64,000 bases of DNA from Coturnix japonica (Eukaryota > Chordata > Aves > Galliformes > Phasianidae), in the NCBI RefSeq assembly GCF_001577835.2, contig NC_029516.1, positions 165,810,441 to 165,874,440 on the forward strand, written 5' to 3'. Position numbers and translations under genes: made by a program. This document shows positions 25,546 through 34,848 of this stretch, one piece after another. The notes under the pieces are model-generated. The model was not told where the DNA came from. It worked only from the letters and a program-made list of their open reading frames with translations, and searched no databases. The first letter of the stretch is position 1. The number at the start of each line of letters is the position of its first letter.

Positions 25546-27569
25546 ATCCATTGCTGTGATTGCACTCACTTTGAAGTGCGGTTTTGGTTGTGGTGTCATC
25601 TGACCTCACCTCTGCAGGGTCTCCTGGTTGTCTCTTTTCTTCTTTAATACTCCAAGGGAAGAGCCTCAAGCCATTCTAGGTTGCAAGTCTTAAGGCTCTT
25701 CATTGGCAAGAGACATTAATAGTAGTGCAAAGAATGATGCTAAGTACAACTATTCACAGATTTTTCTTCTCTCGTGTATAATTGTGCAATAGCTCATGCG
25801 TGTCTCACTGCTGCTCAGGATACTCTGCTATGTGGACGTCACCTTTGCTTCTCAGTTCACCCAGATAGGTGAACATCCAGACAGCTTCAGCCAGCAGCTG
25901 TGAATAGCTCTTAGCAAACTGCTCATTTGCCACAGCCTTCAGCAGTGCAAGGAGCCCACAGCACACGTCTGTCATCCTCCTGAAAAGTGAAGAGCCAAGT
26001 GTCAGCACTTCTGCAACACTGAGTGGGAAAATTGCAAGCCTGCCACATGTGTGTGCATAACACCTGCATGGAGCAAGCATGTTTGGACAAAAGCCATTCA
26101 ATGAATATGTTCTGTCACAGTGCAGCTGCAGTACATGCAGCCTCTTGCTGCACTGTGGTTGTGCTCAGGTCTGAGCATGAGCTTTGCACACAGATGCCTG
26201 TCCCCACAGGTGCAGTGCCCCTGGCAATTCTGCAGTGATCAGTGACAAACTCCAGCTGTCCTGTGCAATGCATCTGTCCAAGCTCCTGCAAACACTGGCA
26301 CCAAGTTCCAGCACAGGCCATACCCATGTCTTGGTTACCCACAGCAAGAAGCATTCTCCTCTTTTGATAGTTTTCATGGATGGTTGTAACCCAGGTGCTG
26401 AGGGGGAAGAGAGGAACCCCACACAGCTTTTTCCCTGTGCTAATGAGAGTGGCAGCTAATTAGATGGCCAACATCCCACCAGGCCTTTTACCTCTCCTAA
26501 GAGATCCTGCTTTGGCTAACCAGCCCAGCATGAATGGCAGGAAAGCATTGATAGCAGAAGAAAATGAGATCACACCAGAGCTATCACACTGCCTTTCTGG
26601 GTGAGCAGAACACAATTTATCTCCATCAGTCACTCAGATAAATCCAGATATGCCACGCCGAGCTCTTCCCATTGGTGCCATTCTCAGGCACTCAGTTGTC
26701 ACATCAGCTTTGTTCTCAATTTGGGCATTTTCTAGCTTTGCTTTCTCTGCAGCTGATCAAGTAGTAGGCACTGTTCTTGATAACTCCTAAGATAACTACA
26801 CTTTCTGAACCTGTCACAAATGGATCTCACTTGCTTCAGGAAGGACCAGTCCAAAAAGCCCTGAAAGGGGATAGCAGGAGGCAGGTGGGCTTTAATTCCC
26901 CAGTGCTCTCTTTGTCCATTACAGCTTCATAAAGCCTAGAGACCTCCAGAGCAATTCCATGAGAGGGGAAGGAGAACCCAATCTGACAATCACAAATCTG
27001 TGCTGTGGGTTTATTTCTGAACTGTGTCATCTCTTCTTTGTCCCAGCGGGCAGAAGGAAAACTGGCTGCAGAAGGGACGTGCTTAGAATTCATTCTGCTG
27101 AATTCCAACTGTGGCACATTTTCTGATTAAAGAAGTGCAGCCTGTGTCAGATCACAAGGAGACATCAGTGCCATTTCAACCTCTTCCTTTATGAAGAGGT
27201 TATGAACCTCCTTCCTTTTGTCCTTCGGCAGGTTTTGGGCTCTTTGTCCTGCACCTTCATCTGGCCCATCGCTTTCATGGCAGCACAGCACAGCTGCTTT
27301 ACTTAAAGGGAAGCTAAATCTCCTGCCTGAGAACTGTAGGGGAAAATTTGCTTTGCATGAGTTGGCTGGGAAGAGGCATATTCCCTGCCCACCAGGAACG
27401 TGCCTATGAATAGCCCCTGTGTAAACAGGGTTGCACATTGCAGAACAGCATCGGGCATGCTTTCCACCAGCCATCTCTTCCTGAAATTCAATAGACATTG
27501 ATATTTATATCCAGCCTTTGAGGTTTAACATGCTTCAGCACAAACATACATTTATTAATACCCTAATAC
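25546..27569. other. Intergenic, no gene seen
   Basis: Unique-looking sequence with no recognised repeat or gene. Confidence 0.65.
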
Positions 27570-27930
27570 TTTGGGTCGTATTGACTCCCACTGAGTCTTA
27601 TTTCACTCACAGGTACACTCTTTTTCCTGGACCGTCATGCTTGAAATAAGCTAAGCCAAGAGCGGATGATCCTTCAGTGGAACAACTAATATGCTGAAGG
27701 CTACATTCAGCAATATTTTCCTTGTTTCACTTGATCAAAGTGCTGTTTAAGCAGAGGGCTTCATTCTGCCCAGCAGCAGAGTGGTGTTACTGATGTATGA
27801 CAGCAGTGATCGCAGCAGCGTGGCTCTGAGCACCCATTCACAAAGCTGAAAGATCAGGAATTTGGCCCAGTGTCCTCAAAATAAGAATACTGGGAATGGA
27901 GCTATGCCAGGGGAGAATTTGGCCCATACT
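27570..27930 (+). repeat. Possible ancient CR1/L3-type LINE remnants
   Basis: Phrases such as GGAATTTGGCCCAGTG and CTATGCCAGGGGAGAATTTG recall old amniote LINE 3' ends (GGAGAATTTGGCCC). The boundaries are uncertain. Confidence 0.35.
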
Positions 27931-29984
27931 GTTTCTGAAATGAAGGAGCCAAATAATACAAAGATGTAAGCGGATCTGTAGTCTGTTTGTAAGAAAATCT
28001 GTGATTTCTAGAGCCCAGCTAGAGGAAGGTTGAGCTTTAAGAGCAATACAGCATAGCTAAAAGAAGTTACTTCTCCCTGTAAAAAGACACTTCAATAGAA
28101 ATGAGGACGAATAAATTCTCAATACATGACCTTGCTGTGGAATACAATCCTGTTATGTTTTGCATCGCAGATCACACTGCTGTGCTGTACAAAGGCATCA
28201 CTCTGCTTATAAAACAGTTGTTTCCCTGATTCTGCTGCCCAGCTTCTTCCTGAATCTGTGTCAGTGTAAGTGCTTCTGCAGCAAGAGTAAGTAGCCAGGT
28301 CTACATGCCAGAGGTTCAGTCAGATGTGATGATGTTACTCATTTAATTGCCTCAGCAGGAGCCAGGTCCCACCACCTACTGATGCGGGGCTCCGCTGCTG
28401 GAGCTGGGGCTGCCATCTCTTTCCCAGCAGAGCAAGGTGCATTGCTTGCACCCTGCCCTTCCCTTCCTGCAGCATCATAAATAGAGCTTGTGCGTTCTGC
28501 AAAGCTGGGCTGAAGTAGGTCAGAGTCTTCGAAGGTAGATCTGCATACAGGAGTCCCTCATTTCCATCAGGCAGTCGGGCAGTCCCCCAGAGGAGTGTTT
28601 CTTTAAGGCTGAATTGCAGAATTCAAGATTTCTCCTGTCCAGGAATGTTCCTGGCATTTTGCTGGTGTTCGATGAAAGAAGAAACATGCCATGCAGACAA
28701 GCCTTCAGCACTGAGCCTGTTTCACTGGGGAGGATCCTATGTGCTGACTGCCTTTGCTCACACATCTAATTGCTTCTTGTGGGTACCTTCTGAGAAAGCC
28801 CTGTTTGCACTGACAACCTGTTTTTTCAGGGTGTAACCGTCAGAAAAATAACGTAGAGGGATAAAAAAGAACCAACATTTTAAAATCAAAATAAGCCAAC
28901 TTTAAAACAGATGCAAATGTTTCATCACTTCAGCACTTCTTTGTCCACAAACAAAGAATGAAATTGTGTTATAATTCATCCTCATCTTCCAACGTACTTA
29001 GATTCATATCTTGGGGGGCTTCAATAGGAAACGGACCTAAACTATGTCCCAAAGGCTGCTGAGTTTTGTATCTGTTGTGAAAATAATGAAAGCCATAACA
29101 TTGCTAGCAAGTAATGGAAGCTAATTTCGCTGATCAGCTCCATCTTTAACGTGGCATCACACCGTACCGTGTGTTTCATTTCCAATATATGAACAGACAA
29201 GTTCTGCAGCTTGAGAATTATTTTTTTTTCCAGCACGAGAAAGACATGCACGCAAAAAAGGCCGGCCAGGTACACAACTGAGCCAAAACTCCCTCTTGCT
29301 TGCCCTCTTTTTGGCCCTTTGGCTTTTGAACTCTTGGCTCCTCAGCAGCCTGGCTGCCACAGAAGGGTTTGAGGCAAAATAAGGAGTTCTTAATGAGGGA
29401 TACCTGAGATCCGAAGCCAACACCCAGCAACATCTTCAGGGTAGTGACAAAATCCTGATGAGTCAGCAGCTGTTGTGCAGACCTCAAGTCCCGGGTTCAC
29501 CAGCATTTGCTCACGGGATTCACATCTACAAGAATACACTACATTCTTCCTCTTGAATCAGGAGGAAGACCACTAACAAGGTTACCTGTGTCATGCTTTT
29601 TGGATTTTCTTTCAATTAACGCGTTTCCCCAATGTGTCACTCCCCAAAACTGTATGGCCCAAAGTACTACCAAAGTGAACTTGAGTATTTCCCAAGTCAA
29701 CTGGAAGCAAAACCTGTTTTTTTTTCTAGATGATCCCTATTTACTGTCTCAGCATTGGCTGTGTGGTCTCGGAAGGCTGAGCTGAAGTAAACAACATTGC
29801 TGAAATGTATTTAGCGAATCATCCTGCAAACCACAGAAAAACATACAGAGAGGAAGGATTTCTTGGTTGGGTAGTGACATAATGGTTTTTAGAATTACGT
29901 TTTTGTCCAAGAAATTACATATTAAAAAGCCTATTAGGTTGGCAAGCTCGGCTCTCCTGGCCAGGCTGTAATTGTTTCATATGA
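27931..29984. other. Intergenic, no gene seen
   Basis: Unique-looking sequence with no recognised repeat or gene. Confidence 0.65.
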
Positions 29985-30110
29985 TAAACATAATTGAGAG
30001 TGCTTTATCTAGTTCAGGTTTAAAAGCTGCTAATGAAAAGGTGTGTGACACCACCCTCGAGGAAGAATTCCATAGACTGACATCTCACCTTCTCATGTAA
30101 TTATCTGAAC
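29985..30110 (-). repeat. Possible ancient CR1-like fragment, antisense
   Basis: GTGCTTTATCTAGTTCAGGT and GAGGAAGAATTCCATAGACT fit an old antisense CR1 pattern found widely in archosaurs and turtles. It is too diverged to place in a family. Confidence 0.4.
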
Positions 30111-32944
30111 ACTCACGTTGCAAATTTGCGTGTATAATTTTGAGGATGGGAAGTCATTTTGTAGTGTCAGGGCACAAACTTTATCAGCTGCCCTTCCTTC
30201 CTCTAAGAAGGCAACAAAAGTCCTATGCAAACAATGCTAAAATGGTGCACCAAGCCTGGTGATAATGAATGCAGGACTGCCACTTGTTTGACATGCTGGT
30301 AACGTGCTGGCTTTTCTGACCTTTGAGAAACCATATCAATTTTCCTATCTATCCATGTTTCATATGGCTCTGCTGAATGATTCATAGAGTAAAGAAATGA
30401 AAGACATGTAGCATGTCAATCACCCATCTGACACTTGCACAGGGCTTTATAAGTGGCAATCAAATGGAGAGAGTGGGTAAGCCTCTAGTTAGGTGCTCAC
30501 ATATCCTCATTCTCTGCTTCTGAAGGGTTTTTTTTTTTGTTTTTTTTTTGTATTGGTTTGATTTGTTGTTTTTTATTTAATGAACAGAATTTGAGGATCT
30601 TTTAATTTCTTATGAAATCTCTAGTCTTGTAGCAGTCCAGTCTGCGTTACTGCATGGCAGCTGCCCCCTCCTTTTCTTTCTCTCTGAGCTGCCGGAGGTC
30701 TTTGAATTGCAAACACATCCACTGCATAACTCGTTCAATTTTACAGCACTGATCTTCTCAATCCGACCTTTACAGGAAGCATCAAGCTTTTGCATTTATG
30801 TATGGACAGTGAAAGAACTGTGCCCTTCTATAGTAGGTTTGTATCACAGGAAGAACAGATATGGACCTAATGGGCACTCCAATAGTATCTGCACGCGCAC
30901 CATGGCCAGGTGGACTTTTCCAGGACACAGTCCATCTACACAGCATCTTCTGACTTAGCTTGTGTGGATAGACTGGTTTTCAGCTGACGGCTGTTGGGTA
31001 CAGTGCTTTCTGGAAGGCAGTGGAGATGCACCGTCCTGCTCTCAACTTGCTCATTAGGAAAATCCAAGCAGAAATATCACAGCCACAAAGTGAGTTCAAA
31101 AGCTGGTATCCCACCATGGTGTAGGCGCTCATTACCGGGGGTGAAGACAGCTTGGTGTTTCAATAGGCTACATCTCTTAGCTTATTGGTTTGAACCAACT
31201 CAAATAAGAATGAATAAAGCATTAGGTGAACTCTGGATGTCACATCTCGTCCAGTTACTCTTACAGTGAGCACAGCAACCCATGCCTGGCTGTAATTTTG
31301 TCTCTCAAGAATGCACCTGAATACTTGAGAAAGCAGAGAAAAGCCTACTTTCGTTTGGAAGCGTGTTCCTCTCTTAGTATTACTATTTGGTTGTAAAACT
31401 TCACAAAAGTTTCAATCACTGATGATAAAATTCTGCTTAAACCAGTAACGACTTAAGCAAATCCATCTTGGCAGGTCATTGACCTGTCTGGAAGAGTGCG
31501 ATGGTCTCAAGCCAGTATGGTGCATGCCATTGAGAAAAACATTCTCCCCCTTTCCCTTTGGGTGACTTCAGCAGAGTAGACTGGTTGTGTTTATAGAATT
31601 CACCACCTTCTTAAGATTTCTGGGCAGGTCAAGGTGCCAGGCTGCTGGTAACTAAAATACCTCCTAATATCAGGATTCTACTTTCCTTTACCATTCAGTA
31701 ACTGGACAGAAACTGAAAGAAACACACAGCAGTAGACAACAACTAAGGTACAGTCGGGTCATAAAAGCTGATGGGTAATTGTGAAGGGAGCACCAGATGC
31801 TTTCTGTAATATTTCTCTTGAGGAATACATTTAGGAGGAGAACTTCCAGGAGTGCAACTGTGTTCACAAAGAAGACTGCTTGTGCAAAGACTTTTATTCT
31901 GCAGAAGTCACACATTTGTTTAACTTGAAAGGGAACGAGCCAAGGGCTTAAATTCAGTCACACAATGCACACGTCAGGCATCAGGGCCTTGCAGATGGCA
32001 TAAGTTAAGCACAAATATAGCATTTTAGATGATGGGTGCTATGGGGATCCTAACAATTCATTTCAAAATACTGTATCTAGACAATGACCTCAGGTATCTT
32101 GACATTCTCTTTTAAATTGTCTGTAGTCAATAAATTATTTAATACTGATACTGGATATGCACTGCATCTGGCCCAGTTAGGTACTTTTTTCCACTTCCAT
32201 TAGGCATCAAAACTGATTTTAAAAAGAGAAAGTATGTTAGTCAACTTCTATTTGCTGTATTGTTTCCAGAAACAACGAAACACAAAGTGTATGTTTCTCT
32301 TGTGAGTTCTCAGGCACTAAAGAACTGAATGGCAAGTCTGGGAGCCACAAAGGTACTTAAGTGCTTATAGTTTAAAGGAGGTAGTTCACGGAGTACTTCA
32401 GACATCTGGGCAAGTCGGACCCGCCTCCTCTCAGAGAAGTTTGTGGCAGAACAGAGACTAGATATCAGATTTCTCCAGTTGTGAGTTGCCTTACACGTCA
32501 GCTTTACTTTCACACTCACTTGGCTAATGGAAAATGTTCCTGTTTTTAACGGGCTTCGCTAAAGGTCTGAAGTGGTCACTCTGAGTGGAAATAATTGTGG
32601 AGAAGAACAGGACACAACCATGTTTCTGAGGATGTCCAGTCATGGGTCCTTGTTACTGTCAGGTAAAATAAATGAATGCTATTAATGAAATCTGAGTATC
32701 TGCCAGTATCAGTCTTAAATATTAACTCAGTCAAAACCATCATCTTGTGTTTCAAACTTCCTGCTCCTGTCCTTACCGACACGTTTCAGTTCTGAAGCAA
32801 GCCCTTCGATAGCAAGTGACTCCAATGGATCTTGTGCTAAAGAATCAGCTGCTGCTCGTGGCTATAACAACCCTGATCCTCTACTGCTTGTTGCAAAGCT
32901 TCTCATTTCAGATAATATCATAGGCCTCAGCAACAAACAAAAAG

Positions 32945-32970
32945 CTGTTTACATCATTCATGTTGTTTAC
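32945..32970. promoter_or_regulatory. Pair of forkhead (FOX)-type sites upstream of SESN3
   Basis: CTGTTTACA at 32945-32953 and TTGTTTAC at 32963-32970, 18 bp apart. The second is an exact FOXO consensus (TTGTTTAC). The pair is about 1.8 kb upstream of the start codon. FOXO induction of SESN3 is established in mammals; that these sites mediate it here is inference. Confidence 0.4.
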
Positions 32971-32988
32971 TTACATTTTAGCATTACA

Positions 32989-33044
32989 TTCAGATTAGCT
33001 GATGGAAACGAACCTGTTCAGATTAGCTGATGGAAACTAACTTG
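32989..33044. repeat. 28-bp tandem duplication, two copies
   Basis: The unit begins TTCAGATTAGCTGATGGAAA. The two copies differ at two positions. It lies 19 bp downstream of the forkhead-site pair. Confidence 0.93.
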
Positions 33045-33773
33045 TCTGGCTTCCCGATGTCTCTTCAGTGCTAATAGCACCATGCTGCAGCATGTGGGAC
33101 GCAAACATGGCACAGCAACTATCTGCACTCCAGCAGGCAGTGTTTTCTCACATTAGGATGCCATTTCTATCATACTGCTTGGGGAATGCAAACCTCTTAC
33201 GTTCATTTCTCTGTGAGTGCTGCGTTCTGTTGCCTGTTGCTGTGTCTGAGTGCTTTCCTCATTGAAATGACTGGTGAGCTGCAGCCCTCAGTGCTGCTAA
33301 TAGCTTTGTATGACTTAGATATTCCTCGAGAAGCTGCTGGAAGGGGCGAGGTGGTGGAGGCTGTGATTTTACTTTGGGTCCAGAAGTTTGCTGGGAAACT
33401 TCTCAGTAGTTCTTGTAGACAACCAGAGCTGGGTTCAATTAATCTCCCTAAGAGATGTAAATCACTAAATTAATTTTTTAGACCAACCAGTTGCCTAAAT
33501 GATAATGGCTGCAAGCAGATCACAGCTCTCCAGCAGGCTATTTTCAATTCCTTCGACAGGAGTGCTGTATGCAACACCTTAAGTCTTGTGGGGAGCCCTA
33601 ATATTCAGTTTCCACGACTAAATCAAATCCCTTCTTACCGTAACCTTTCACCATCAGAATTACATAAGGCGCAGTGTTTCACACACCGCACCTCAGGCCT
33701 CCACACTGCCATCCAGCTCCCAGCCCTCGATCCTTGTACCTTTTAGGCTGCCCACCGCAGATCGCGGAGCGGG

Positions 33774-34277
33774 CCGGTACCACAGCGGGGCCGGTACCAC
33801 AGCGGGACCGGTACCACAGCCGGCCCGGTACCACAGCGGGACCGGTACCACAGCCGGCCCGGTACCACAACGGGGCCGGTACCACAGCCGGCCCGGTACC
33901 ACAACGGGGCCGGTATCACAGCCGGGTCGGTACCACAACGGGGCCGGTACCACAGCGGGGCCGGTACCACAGCCGGGCCTGAACCACAGCCGGGCCTGAA
34001 CCACAGCCGGGCCGGTACCACAGCCGGGCCGGTACCACAGCCGGCCCGGTACCACAGCCGACCCGGTACCACAACGGGGCCGGTATCACAGCCGGGTCGG
34101 TACCACAACGGGGCCGGTACCACAGCCGGCCCGGTACCACAGCGGGGCCGGTACCACAACGGGGCCGGTACCACAGCCGGCCCGGTACCACAGCGGGGCT
34201 GGTACCACAGCGGGGCCGGTACCACAGCGGGGCCGGTACCACAACGGGGCCGGTACCACAGCCGGGCCGGTACCACA
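33774..34277 (+). repeat. 17-bp GC-rich minisatellite, 29 full units plus 11 bp
   Basis: The unit is CCGGTACCACAGCGGGG. I parsed 29 consecutive 17-bp units without an indel and a partial last one ending at 34277. Variation is mostly in the last six bases (GCGGGG, GCCGGC, GCCGGG, AACGGGG types). Units 13 and 14 begin CCTGAACC, and units 9 and 19 carry TATCACA. Units 8-10 (33893-33943) recur exactly as units 18-20 (34063-34113). Twenty-eight units contain ACCACA and most contain the GGTACC palindrome. The array abuts the SESN3 promoter, about 470 bp from the start codon. Confidence 0.97.
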
Positions 34278-34584
34278 TCCCCACTCACCCCCACTCTGCC
34301 TCCACCGCCGCTCCCTCACAGCCTTGTGGGCGTGGCTTCCCGCGCTTCATTTGCATAAGCACCCGATTGGTCAGCAGCGGACACGCGCCGGCGCGCTGAC
34401 CCCTCCCCTCCGCCCAATCCTGCCCAGAGACGCGGCCGTTCCCGCCTCCCCGCCGCGCTGGCCCCGCCCCTTTTCTCATCTTGCCCGGAGATGGGAGCCG
34501 GAGAAAGCTCTTCCCATTGGTCACCGGCGTGTGACTCCTGTGATTGGCCGCTCGTTGAAGAGATGGGCGGGGCGGGAGGCGCTG

Positions 34585-34599
34585 ATGGCGGAGAGCTGA
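34585..34599 (+). other. Upstream ORF 1 in the SESN3 leader (4 codons plus stop)
   Basis: ATG GCG GAG AGC TGA, overlapping a YY1-like GATGGCGG motif. The context is weak at -3 (C) with G at +4. It is translated only if the start site lies upstream of it. Confidence 0.4.
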
Positions 34600-34657
34600 G
34601 GGGTGTGAGCTCGGGGGGCAGCGGCCCGGAGCGGGGAGCTGGGGCCGCTGCTGGAGG

Positions 34658-34687
34658 ATGGGGGCGGCCGGCGGGGCGGGCTGCTGA
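34658..34687 (+). other. Upstream ORF 2 in the SESN3 leader (9 codons plus stop)
   Basis: Encodes MGAAGGAGC then stop, 59 bases before the main ATG. A at -3 and G at +4 make the context strong. A short uORF followed by reinitiation is a plausible translational brake on a stress gene. Confidence 0.45.
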
Positions 34688-34710
34688 GCGGAGCGGAGCG
34701 GAGCGGAGCC
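34686..34710 (+). repeat. GAGCG pentanucleotide repeat in the 5' leader
   Basis: Four exact GAGCG units and a fifth ending GAGCC, about 40 bases before the start codon. It is a small GC-rich short tandem repeat that could vary in length between individuals. Confidence 0.85.
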
Positions 34711-34746
34711 CGGCGTCGGTACCAGCATCAACACGGCCCCGGCAGC

Positions 34747-34848
34747 ATGAACAGGATCGGAGCCGGTTCTATCGGCGGTGGCGGCAGCGCTGCGTCCGCC
34801 GCCGGGCAGTACAGGGTGTGCGGCAATTGCAGGAAGGTGCCGAGACAG
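34747..34848 (+). CDS. SESN3: SESN3 coding exon 1
   Basis: Encodes residues 1-34, a Gly/Ala/Ser-rich leader ending in a CGNCRK segment like the CTNCRK of mammalian SESN3. The start codon has A at -3, a favourable context. The exon ends at CAG before GTAGCG, in phase 0. It lies inside the CpG island. Upstream ATGs in other frames are not in frame with it. Confidence 0.92.

Larger units (their letters stand above)
30111..33773. other. SESN3 upstream flank
   Basis: AT-rich, with a short T-run near 30529-30550. The only features supported are the forkhead-site pair and the 28-bp duplication near 32.95-33.04 kb. It becomes CpG-rich only at about 33.76 kb. Confidence 0.7.
34278..34746 (+). promoter_or_regulatory. 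SESN3: SESN3 TATA-less CpG-island promoter and 5' leader
   Basis: Very CpG-rich sequence directly upstream of the start codon, with no TATA box. Visible motifs are a GGGCGTGGC KLF/Sp-type site (34328-34336), an exact ATTTGCAT octamer (34349-34356), CCAAT boxes at 34366-34370 (-), 34414-34418 (+), 34516-34520 (-) and 34543-34547 (-), and GC boxes near 34461-34470 and 34565-34576. NF-Y plus Sp/KLF sites are typical of broad CpG-island promoters. The start site cannot be fixed from sequence; it probably lies downstream of the last CCAAT box, around 34570-34660. Confidence 0.85.

Noticed and set aside
25279-25599. 106-codon minus-strand frame with ERVQRRAMEIIRGL
   Set aside because: This is the ORF2 end of a truncated CR1, not a host gene.
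29481-29510. tRNA-like GGGTTCACC text
   Set aside because: No matching A box or cloverleaf around it.
33774-34277. CRISPR-like array
   Set aside because: Units are contiguous and 17 bp long with no spacers, and the genome is a vertebrate's. It is a minisatellite.
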